Below are positions 7,965 through 14,049 of a DNA stretch of 15,334 nt, one piece after another. Both the position numbers and the translations under genes were made by a program. The notes under the pieces are model-generated. The model did not search any database and had not been told where the DNA came from. It worked only from the letters and a program-made list of their open reading frames with translations. The stretch is from assembly GCA_009783805.1 (NCBI GenBank), contig WRCU01000009.1:1-15334 (forward strand), written 5' to 3'. How positions within the stretch are numbered: position 1 is the stretch's first letter; every line of letters begins with the position of its first letter. The DNA comes from Oscillospiraceae bacterium. Its GTDB lineage: Bacteria > Bacillota > Clostridia > WRCU01.

Positions 7965-8684
7965 ATGCCCGGATCCGAGTATGAGGGTAGGCTGGCTGAG
8001 AGGCTGGCGGCGCTGACCGCCTCGCTGCCTGAGGGCTACGGGTTCGCGAAGGTCCGCTACTCCGGGTTCGGGGTGAGGGCCGAGGTCACCTATGGCGGGA
8101 AGGGGGTCGGCGAAGCGGCGATATACCATAAGCCGACGAAGGGCTCATTCTCCCTGGTCGCCACCGGGATAGATGACGACCTGGCCCGCGGGGAGGTCAT
8201 GTCCGCCTGGGAGCGCTTGGCGATGGGCGGCATGCTCGACGCCGACAGGCCGCTCCGCGAAGGTTACGCCGCGTTCGTCGACGGATCGTATGACGGGCGC
8301 GGGATAGGATATGGGATCGTGCTCATCAAGGATGGGGTCAAGCTGAGGGAGCTCAGCGGGACGGTGAAGGACGCCGAGCTCATGGGCTCGAGGCAGATCG
8401 GCGGGGAGATGGCGGCGGTGCTCAACGCGCTGACCGCGGCCGTGAGGATGGGCATTAGGGAGCTGACCGTGTACCATGACTACGAAGGGCTGGCCAAGTG
8501 GTGCACCGGCGAGTATAAGGCCTCGTCGGGCATAGCCAGGTACTACCTCAGGCAAATGGGCTCCTTCGCGGGGAAGGTGGGCGTCAGCTTCAAGAAGGTC
8601 CCCGCGCACAGCGGCATACCATGGAACGAGGACGCGGACCGGCTCGCCAAGGCCGCCATTGCCGACGCACCGACCTTTACTTAG
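7965..8684 (+). CDS. RNase HI-family protein with an extra N-terminal domain
   Basis: The C-terminal half (about residues 102-235) has the RNase H fold with a full DEDD active site: D106 in 'FVDGSYDG', E148 in 'GGEMAA', D172 in 'VYHDYEGLAKW' and D225 in 'HSGIPWNEDADRLAK', with the flexible-loop histidine H215. The pattern resembles Clostridia RNase HI proteins that cleave RNA in RNA-DNA hybrids. The first 100 residues ('GYGFAKVRYSGFGVRAEV', 'AIYHKPTKGSFSLVATG') look beta-rich and contain a possible substrate-binding domain that I do not recognise. They lack the caulimovirus-type N-terminal RNase H motif. The ATG at 7965 has GGAGGGG at 7954-7960. It lies 15 bases after clpC, so it may share heat-shock regulation by read-through; in Bacillus the position after clpC is held by radA. 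Confidence 0.85.
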   Translation: MPGSEYEGRLAERLAALTASLPEGYGFAKVRYSGFGVRAEVTYGGKGVGEAAIYHKPTKGSFSLVATGIDDDLARGEVMSAWERLAMGGMLDADRPLREGYAAFVDGSYDGRGIGYGIVLIKDGVKLRELSGTVKDAELMGSRQIGGEMAAVLNALTAAVRMGIRELTVYHDYEGLAKWCTGEYKASSGIARYYLRQMGSFAGKVGVSFKKVPAHSGIPWNEDADRLAKAAIADAPTFT

Positions 8685-8750
8685 AATGAAGGTATTATCC
8701 TGGATGCGGCCCAGTCGATGGCCGCGCCGTATGGGGCTATGGGGGTGGCT

Positions 8751-9590
8751 ATGAGAAAGGGACTCAATGTATGGACGGTCCCCGGCGGGCATACGGTCCG
8801 GGAATGCGTCCACAAGGCCAAGGAGGCCGGGTTCGACGGCATAGAGCTGGCGATGGCCGAGAAGGGCGAGCTGTCCCTGGAAAGCGACGACGGGGAGGCC
8901 GCCGGGCTGCGTGAGTACGCGAGGTCCATAGGCATCGGCATATCGGGCCTGGCCACCGGCCTTTATTGGAAGTATGGGGTCGCGTCGAACGACGGGGTCA
9001 TCAGGCGGAAGGCGAAGGACATACTGAGGAAGCAGCTGGCGCTGGCCAAGTCGCTGGGCGCCGACAACGTGCTGTTCGTCCCCGGGACGGTGGGCCCGCA
9101 GGAAGGCGGGGAGGTCAGGTACGACGACGCCTACGACAGGACGCTGGAGGCGTTGGCCGAGGCCGCGCCCATCGCGGAGGGCATGGGGGTCAGGATAGGC
9201 GTCGAGAACGTCTGGAACAAGTTCCTGCTCTCACCCCTCGAGGCCCGGGACTTGCTGGACAAGGTGGCCTCGCCGTACGTAGGCTTCTACCTCGACGTGG
9301 GGAACCTCATACAGTTCGGGTTCCCGCAGCAGTGGATACGCATACTGGGGAGCCGCATCGTCAACGTGCACGTCAAGGACTGCAGGGCCAACCTGGGCTA
9401 TTCGGGGTTCGTGGACCTGCTGGCCGGGGACGTCGACTTCCGCGAGGTCATGGCGGCCTTGGGCGAGGTAGGCTATGACGGCTACCTGAACGCGGAGATG
9501 GGTGGGTACAAGGACTTCAAAGACCAGGTCATATACAACACGAAGGCGTCCATGGACGCCATCTTCGACTACCGTACCATAGACAGGTAG
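8751..9590 (+). CDS. Sugar phosphate isomerase/epimerase-like TIM-barrel protein
   Basis: The 279-residue protein belongs to the AP-endonuclease-2/xylose-isomerase-like superfamily. Four likely divalent-metal ligands fall at the expected strand ends: E152 ('VENVWNKF'), D182 ('YLDVGNL'), H207 ('VHVKD') and E249 ('NAEMGGY'). This arrangement is found in ketose 3-epimerases and L-ribulose-5-phosphate 3-epimerase (UlaE-like). The start 'MRKGLNVWTVPG' at 8751 matches the family and follows a GGGGGTGG ribosome site; an ATG at 8718 would add 11 unlikely residues. A TATTAT at 8693-8698 could be a -10 box, but no fitting -35 was found. It is followed 70 bases later by a Gfo/Idh/MocA oxidoreductase, a common pairing in polyol and rare-sugar catabolism. 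The exact substrate is unknown. Confidence 0.85.
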   Translation: MRKGLNVWTVPGGHTVRECVHKAKEAGFDGIELAMAEKGELSLESDDGEAAGLREYARSIGIGISGLATGLYWKYGVASNDGVIRRKAKDILRKQLALAKSLGADNVLFVPGTVGPQEGGEVRYDDAYDRTLEALAEAAPIAEGMGVRIGVENVWNKFLLSPLEARDLLDKVASPYVGFYLDVGNLIQFGFPQQWIRILGSRIVNVHVKDCRANLGYSGFVDLLAGDVDFREVMAALGEVGYDGYLNAEMGGYKDFKDQVIYNTKASMDAIFDYRTIDR

Positions 9591-9660
9591 GGCTTGGCCA
9601 TATCCTGGCGGGCCATGGCGTCGGCGGCGGCGGCGGGATCATCATGTGGGGGTGCGTGCG

Positions 9661-10698
9661 ATGGGTGGGGAGTTGAAGGCGGCGCTGATAGGCGTCGGCG
9701 CGATGGGGCGGGGGCACCTGGAAAACCTGATAAAGCTGACCGGCGAGGGCGGCAGGCTGGCTTTAAAGGCCATCTGCGACGTCGATCAAGCCAAACTGGA
9801 CGGGGCCGTGAGCAAGGGGAACATGGGCGTCGGCGAAGGCGAGATGGACCTGGGCGTCTATGACGCATACCTGTCGATCGAGGATATGCTGAAGTGTTTC
9901 AATCCGGACCTGGCCGTCGTGGCCCTGCCTACGTTCCTCCATTCCGAAGTCTCGTGCATGTTGATGGAGAGGGGCGTCAATGTGCTCTGCGAAAAGCCGA
10001 TGGCCCTGTCGACGGCGGAGTGCGCGGCGATGGCCGAGACCTCCGAAAGGACGGGGGCGAGGCTGATGATAGGCCAATGCCTCAGGTTCTGGCCGCAGTA
10101 TGAGGTCCTTAAGCGCTACGCCGACGAGGGGACGTTCGGGAAGGTCAAGGGCGCGTACTTCTTCCGCGGGGGAGGGACGCCCAAGTGGTCATGGGAGAAC
10201 TGGCTCCTTAGGGAGGAGATGAGCAGGGGCTGCCTGCTGGACCAGCACATACACGACGTGGACATGATAAACCACGTCTTCGGATTGCCTAGCCGCGTAT
10301 TCACCTCGGCCGCGAACGCCTTCCCGGGCAGCGGGTATGACATCGTGTCCACGAACTACATGTACGATGGGCTCGACGCCGTCATCAACGCCCAGGACGA
10401 CTGGACCTTGAACGGCGAATACGGGTTCGAGATGGTCTTCAGGGTGAACTTTGAGAGGGGCAGCCTCATCTTCTCCAGGGACGGGTCCCTCAGGATCCTG
10501 CCCTCCGAGGGCAAGGCGCTGCCGTGCCCCGATATGCCCAAGGAGAACGGTTACCTTAGGGAGCTGCGCTACTTCGTCGACGCCATATTGGAAGGCACGG
10601 AGATCACGGTAGCCCCGCCGCGCAGCACCATGGACACGATACGCATAGCGGAGGCCGAGCTTAGGTCGGCCGCCTCGGGGGCCGTGGCTGAGGTCTGA
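9661..10698 (+). CDS. Gfo/Idh/MocA-family NAD(P)-dependent oxidoreductase
   Basis: The 345-residue protein has an N-terminal Rossmann fold with the dinucleotide motif GVGAMG (residues 11-16), the family signature 'CEKPMALS' (E111-K112-P113) and the downstream catalytic segment 'DQHIHDVDM', in which H198 is the likely catalytic histidine. The C-terminal half is the alpha/beta substrate-binding domain. Such enzymes oxidise or reduce sugar, inositol or amino-sugar carbons. The ATG at 9661 has a G-rich ribosome site (about 9646-9651); in-frame GTG codons at 9646 and 9652 are alternatives. Together with the preceding TIM-barrel epimerase it probably forms a two-step pathway for an uncommon sugar or cyclitol. 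It ends 19 bases from the convergent GH5 gene. Confidence 0.9.
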   Translation: MGGELKAALIGVGAMGRGHLENLIKLTGEGGRLALKAICDVDQAKLDGAVSKGNMGVGEGEMDLGVYDAYLSIEDMLKCFNPDLAVVALPTFLHSEVSCMLMERGVNVLCEKPMALSTAECAAMAETSERTGARLMIGQCLRFWPQYEVLKRYADEGTFGKVKGAYFFRGGGTPKWSWENWLLREEMSRGCLLDQHIHDVDMINHVFGLPSRVFTSAANAFPGSGYDIVSTNYMYDGLDAVINAQDDWTLNGEYGFEMVFRVNFERGSLIFSRDGSLRILPSEGKALPCPDMPKENGYLRELRYFVDAILEGTEITVAPPRSTMDTIRIAEAELRSAASGAVAEV

Positions 10699-10723
10699 GA
10701 GGCCGCCCGCCCGCGCCTCAGCC
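10686..10723. terminator. Inverted repeat between convergent genes, possible bidirectional terminator
   Basis: GGCTGAGG (10686-10693) and CCTCAGCC (10716-10723) are exact inverted 8-base arms spanning both stop codons of the convergent oxidoreductase and GH5 genes. A shorter nested pair, GAGGC/GCCTC (10699-10703 and 10715-10719), could form instead. No T-run follows on either strand. Its symmetrical position suggests transcript-end function in both directions, but this is inference. Confidence 0.4.
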
Positions 10724-12514
10724 CAAGAAGGTCAGGCTTATGCCGTCGAACATGAAGTCGATCGACGGGTCGGACTGCCATATGAATATGCGTGCCGAAT
10801 AAACGGTTTCGGGCATGGTGAGCGTCAGCTCAAGCCTCTCCCACTCGCCCGAATGGAACGAAAGGGTCAGCGTCTCCTCCGGCGAGTCGGCGGTCGCCCT
10901 ATAGCGCAGCCCTATCTCGGAGCGGCCGTCGGCGCCCGTCGTGCCCGGCTCGCACCTGCCCCATGCGCCGAACTCGTATACGCCGTTCGGCTTGAGGTTG
11001 ACGGCGTCCAGTTCCTGCCCCGAATAGCCATACCCCGGCCTCAGCCTGCCGCAGTAGCTTCCGTCGTGCGATCCGCCCGCGAGCCTGGTCATGGGGGTGC
11101 CCCCTATGTTCCACCAACCCGCGGTACCCAAGGAGAAGTCGCCGTTGAAGACGGTCGGGAAGGTGAACCGCTCCAAGGGCAGTTTTAGCGCCCCGCGGGT
11201 ATCGTCCCAAACGAGGCCGCCGAACCAAGAGAGGTTGCCCGGCCTTTCGCCGTCCGTCCTGTCCGCCTCATATCCGCCGCCGTCGACCACGCCCGGGATC
11301 GCCTTGTCCGTGAGGCAGAAGACGTCGCCCTGCCATGACCAGTACAGTCGGCCCACGCCGTGCGTCAGGGCGGCCTCGTACAGCTCCATGGCGGACTTGT
11401 GCGTGTTCAGGTCGCCGTACGCGGCCCCGTACTCGCCGAATATGAGCGCGATGCCCCTTTCGCGGCAGTCGGCCGCGAACCTGCCGATCCTGCCCGGCTG
11501 CGACCATCCGTAAGGGTGGAGCGAATAGAGGAGGTTACCGTACTCCGCGTTGAGCTTCGGGCCCACGTTCAGTATCGCGCTGCCGTAGCCGTCGGGGTCG
11601 CCGGGGTCATAGGCCCCTTGGCCGTAGTGGTTCTCGTCGAGGACGATGACGTTCTCGAACCCGCACCCGCGCAGCGCCTCGATCACGTGCCTGTGGACCG
11701 CGTGCCAGGTCTCGCAGTCCTCGCGCAGGCTGCCCGACCAGCCTGGCCAGCCCGGCCCGTCGCCGGCCGTGTTGCCGCTGGGTTCGTTCATTATATTGAT
11801 CCAGACATATGGGTTGTCCATATATCTTTCCGCCCATTCCACCCACTTGGCGGTGAAGTCGTCCAGGGAGTAGCGGACCGCGTCGCCCCGCGGGTTCCGG
11901 TACTCGTTCCCGTCGGGGTATACGCCCGTGTAGTCGTGGCATTCGATCATGACGACCACCCCCCTGGAGGTGAAGGCCGCCACTATCGCATCCAGGTCGG
12001 TGTTGGCGCCTTGCTGCCACTGTATGCCGAACGTGGTGATCAGGCGGACGCAGTTGAAGCGCCAGACGTCCACCATCAGGCCGACGTCCGACAGCGTGTC
12101 CCTGGTGAAGAAGCCGCGCGGCCCGTTGACGTTGGTGCCTATCGCGATGAACTCATTCCCGGCGGGGTCGTAGACCCTGCCGTCCCTTATCTCGAAGTTG
12201 CCTACCTCCGATATTTTCGGCGTCTCCGGCAAGCTCCCCGCCTCCCCTACCATGGATTCCCCCGCCGCCCCGTCCGGCGTCCCGCTCGGCGTCCCCCCAT
12301 CCGTGCCGCCGTCGCCCCCGCCCGTGCCCGGCCCCGCGTCCCAGGTTCCCGTAGCCCCGGATACGGAAGCCGTCCCGGCGGGAGCCGAGTCGGCGCCGGC
12401 GTCCGTGCCGGCCCCGCCTCCCGAGCACCCTAGGAACGCGAGCGGCGCAGCCGCGATGATGAGCGCGGCCAATATGGGTATCAGCCTGGACCTCGCCCTG
12501 CCGTCCGACTTCAT
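10718..12514 (-). CDS. Lipoprotein GH5-type glycanase with C-terminal carbohydrate-binding-like domain
   Basis: The 598-residue protein starts with a basic then hydrophobic signal peptide and a near-consensus lipobox 'FLGC' (Cys30), so it should be tethered outside the membrane. Residues 31-95 are a Gly/Ser/Thr/Asp/Pro linker. The catalytic domain (about 105-445) is a GH-A clan, GH5-like TIM barrel with acid/base E244 in 'INIMNEPSGN' and nucleophile E361 in 'LIFGEYGAA'. The pattern is closest to bacterial endo-mannanase or cellulase groups; the substrate is not resolved. From about residue 454 ('VFNGDFSLGTAGWWNIGG') a beta-sandwich like CBM4/9 or CBM22 modules runs to the end. The start codon shares ATGA with the whiA stop and has a good GGGAGG ribosome site, indicating coupling to whiA. 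Confidence 0.9.
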   Translation of the reverse strand: MKSDGRARSRLIPILAALIIAAAPLAFLGCSGGGAGTDAGADSAPAGTASVSGATGTWDAGPGTGGGDGGTDGGTPSGTPDGAAGESMVGEAGSLPETPKISEVGNFEIRDGRVYDPAGNEFIAIGTNVNGPRGFFTRDTLSDVGLMVDVWRFNCVRLITTFGIQWQQGANTDLDAIVAAFTSRGVVVMIECHDYTGVYPDGNEYRNPRGDAVRYSLDDFTAKWVEWAERYMDNPYVWINIMNEPSGNTAGDGPGWPGWSGSLREDCETWHAVHRHVIEALRGCGFENVIVLDENHYGQGAYDPGDPDGYGSAILNVGPKLNAEYGNLLYSLHPYGWSQPGRIGRFAADCRERGIALIFGEYGAAYGDLNTHKSAMELYEAALTHGVGRLYWSWQGDVFCLTDKAIPGVVDGGGYEADRTDGERPGNLSWFGGLVWDDTRGALKLPLERFTFPTVFNGDFSLGTAGWWNIGGTPMTRLAGGSHDGSYCGRLRPGYGYSGQELDAVNLKPNGVYEFGAWGRCEPGTTGADGRSEIGLRYRATADSPEETLTLSFHSGEWERLELTLTMPETVYSARIFIWQSDPSIDFMFDGISLTFLG

Positions 12515-13194
12515 GGAGCCTCCCTCAGGCTTTCGGCCATCATCTCCAGGCGCCTGAGCCTATGGCTCATGCCCGACTTCGTTATGGGGGGGTCGGCCAT
12601 GAGGCCGAGCTCGCCTATGGGCATCTCCGCATGCTCCAGACGCACCTTGGCCGCCTCGGCCAGCCGCCTGTCCAAGCCGCCCTCACCCAGGCGCCCCAGC
12701 ACGTAGCGTATGTTGTCGGCCTGCCGGGCGGAGGCCGAGACCGTCTTGCCTATGTTCGCGCTCTCGCAGTTCACGCCGCGGTTCACGTTGTTCCTGACGT
12801 CCTTCAGGACCCGCGCGTTCTCGACGCCGAAGACGGAGCGCCCCGCGCCGATGGCCTTCAGGAAGTCCGCGATGTCCCCCGCCTCATTTATGTAGGCCAA
12901 GTGGGCGCCCTTGCGCTCCGCGGCCTTCGCGTCCATCCCGAACCCGCGCATGAGCGCGCACGCGGCCTCGGCCGAGGCGCCGTCGGGGCAGGCTATCTCC
13001 ATGCGGTAGGACTTTAGGGGGTCCGATAGGGAGCCGGAGCGTATGAACAGCGTGCGCAGCGCGGCCTTCGCGCAGCAGCCCCCCACCGCGGCGATCCGCC
13101 CCGGGCCCAGGGGGGAGGCCGCGGCCTTCGCGCAGCAACGCTTTTTTATGGGGATGGCGCGGACCTCGCCCTTCACCTCGCCGGAAAACGACAT
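12511..13194 (-). CDS. whiA: WhiA-family DNA-binding protein, shortened N-terminal domain
   Basis: The second half is clearly WhiA: 'GSLSDPLKSYRMEI', 'VNRGVNCESANIGKT' (138-151), 'VRLEHAEMPIGELG' and the C-terminal helix-turn-helix 'PPITKSGMSHRLRRLE' (from 202). At 227 residues it is about 80-90 shorter than usual. The start 'MSFSGEVKGEV' is the family beginning, but it passes within 20 residues from one 'CCAKAA' (C20) to the next (C40), so the first LAGLIDADG-like repeat is missing while the second is kept. No in-frame stop is present. WhiA in Bacillota affects cell division and envelope metabolism and usually sits beside rapZ and yvcK, neither of which is here. Its ATG overlaps the upstream stop (TAATG) and its stop overlaps the GH5 start (ATGA). 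Confidence 0.88.
   Translation of the reverse strand: MSFSGEVKGEVRAIPIKKRCCAKAAASPLGPGRIAAVGGCCAKAALRTLFIRSGSLSDPLKSYRMEIACPDGASAEAACALMRGFGMDAKAAERKGAHLAYINEAGDIADFLKAIGAGRSVFGVENARVLKDVRNNVNRGVNCESANIGKTVSASARQADNIRYVLGRLGEGGLDRRLAEAAKVRLEHAEMPIGELGLMADPPITKSGMSHRLRRLEMMAESLREAP
13060..13137. repeat. 18-bp direct repeat inside whiA, period 60 bp
   Basis: The 18-base sequence starting CGCGGCCTTCG occurs at 13060-13077 and identically at 13120-13137. On the coding strand each copy encodes CCAKAA, 20 codons apart, at the two cysteine-pair positions that flank the missing part of the N-terminal domain. The identity at DNA level, beyond what the protein requires, suggests slippage or a recombination or gene-conversion event. 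Confidence 0.9.
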
Positions 13195-13976
13195 TATAGG
13201 GCCGCCTTCGCGATGAGGCCTTTGATGTACCTGATCGCGTCGGGCGCGATCTCCCTATAGTCATGCTTATACATGTCCAGGGCCATCCCGCCCTTGAAGC
13301 CTATGTCGGAAAGCGCGCGGACGTACTCGCCGAGGTCCATGTCGCCGTCGTGGGGCAGCCTATGGTCGTGGATCCCGGCCCGCATGTTCTCCACGTGCAC
13401 GTGGGCGACCTTCGGGCCCACCTGGCGGATGCGGGCCAGCGGGTCGTCGTCCCCGAGGAACATGTGGCCCAGGTCCAGGTTCGCGTGCAGCGCCGCCGAG
13501 CCGACCTCGCCCATCATCCTGAGCAGCGACGCCGTGTCGCCCACCACGAACCTCGGCTCCGGCTCGAGGGCGAGGCGCAGCCCATTGCCCTCCGCCGCGG
13601 CGCACAGCTCCCTGAGCCTTCCGGCCGTCGCGTCCCACTCATCGGCGGACCCCGTCCTGGCGTATGGGCATGATATGACCAGCACGTCTGAGCCCAGGGC
13701 GCCGGACAGCCCCATGATCCTGATGAGGCCCTTGAACGCGTCCGGGTCACCGACGTAGTCCTGGTGGTAGCTGAGCGAATGGCCCCCGGGGAAGCCGAGC
13801 CCGTCCAGGCGCTCCCTCAGCCTGGCCGCCAACCCTTCGTCCAGCGCGGACCTAGGGTCTATGTCGGGGTTCTCGAAGCAGAGCTCCACCCCCTCGAACC
13901 CGAGGCCGCGGAGCGTGCCTAGGGCGTCGGATATGGCGAGGTCCTTGAGCGGTTGCGTCCTGCCGTATATGAACAT
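13194..13976 (-). CDS. Sugar isomerase/epimerase-like TIM-barrel protein
   Basis: The 260-residue protein is a second, distantly related member of the AP-endonuclease-2/xylose-isomerase-like superfamily. Likely metal ligands are E138 ('LALEPEPRF'), D168 ('NLDLGHMF') and H194 ('HVHVENM'). Where the family normally has a final glutamate, this protein has 'ALDMYKHDY' (D234), a conservative change that may alter metal binding or activity. An extra histidine-rich stretch, 'GIHDHRLPHDGDMDL', resembles the substrate loop of hydroxypyruvate- and tagatose-epimerase relatives. ATG 13976 is chosen because 'MFIYGRTQPL' is a typical family start with a GGAGG ribosome site; the upstream Arg-rich in-frame extension to 14135 is not credible. 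Its TAA stop overlaps the whiA ATG. The substrate is unknown. Confidence 0.82.
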   Translation of the reverse strand: MFIYGRTQPLKDLAISDALGTLRGLGFEGVELCFENPDIDPRSALDEGLAARLRERLDGLGFPGGHSLSYHQDYVGDPDAFKGLIRIMGLSGALGSDVLVISCPYARTGSADEWDATAGRLRELCAAAEGNGLRLALEPEPRFVVGDTASLLRMMGEVGSAALHANLDLGHMFLGDDDPLARIRQVGPKVAHVHVENMRAGIHDHRLPHDGDMDLGEYVRALSDIGFKGGMALDMYKHDYREIAPDAIRYIKGLIAKAAL

Positions 13977-13982
13977 GCCGCG

Positions 13983-13987
13983 CCTCC
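13983..13987 (-). promoter_or_regulatory. Shine-Dalgarno site fixing the TIM-barrel start
   Basis: GGAGG on the minus strand lies 6 bases before ATG 13976 and supports that codon over the much longer in-frame extension. The 73-base gap to the upstream gene contains no clear promoter or terminator, only a repeated GCTTTCGG (minus strand) at each end. Confidence 0.75.
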
Positions 13988-14049
13988 GAAAGCGATCATG
14001 CCGATTGAGGAAGTCGCGCCTACGTAACCCGCGATGCGGTCGCCGAAAG

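Noticed and set aside
8693..8698. TATTAT as a -10 promoter box before the isomerase gene
   Set aside because: No -35-like hexamer is found at 16-18 bases upstream, so it is only mentioned and not called.
12250..12420. Gly/Pro/Ser/Thr repeats as a possible CRISPR-like or minisatellite array
   Set aside because: The repeats are irregular and explained by the low-complexity protein linker after the lipobox.
11360..12433. 357-codon plus-strand frame opposite the GH5 gene
   Set aside because: Its Val/Arg/Ala/Pro-rich translation looks like an antisense shadow, and the minus-strand frame has a signal peptide and intact catalytic residues.
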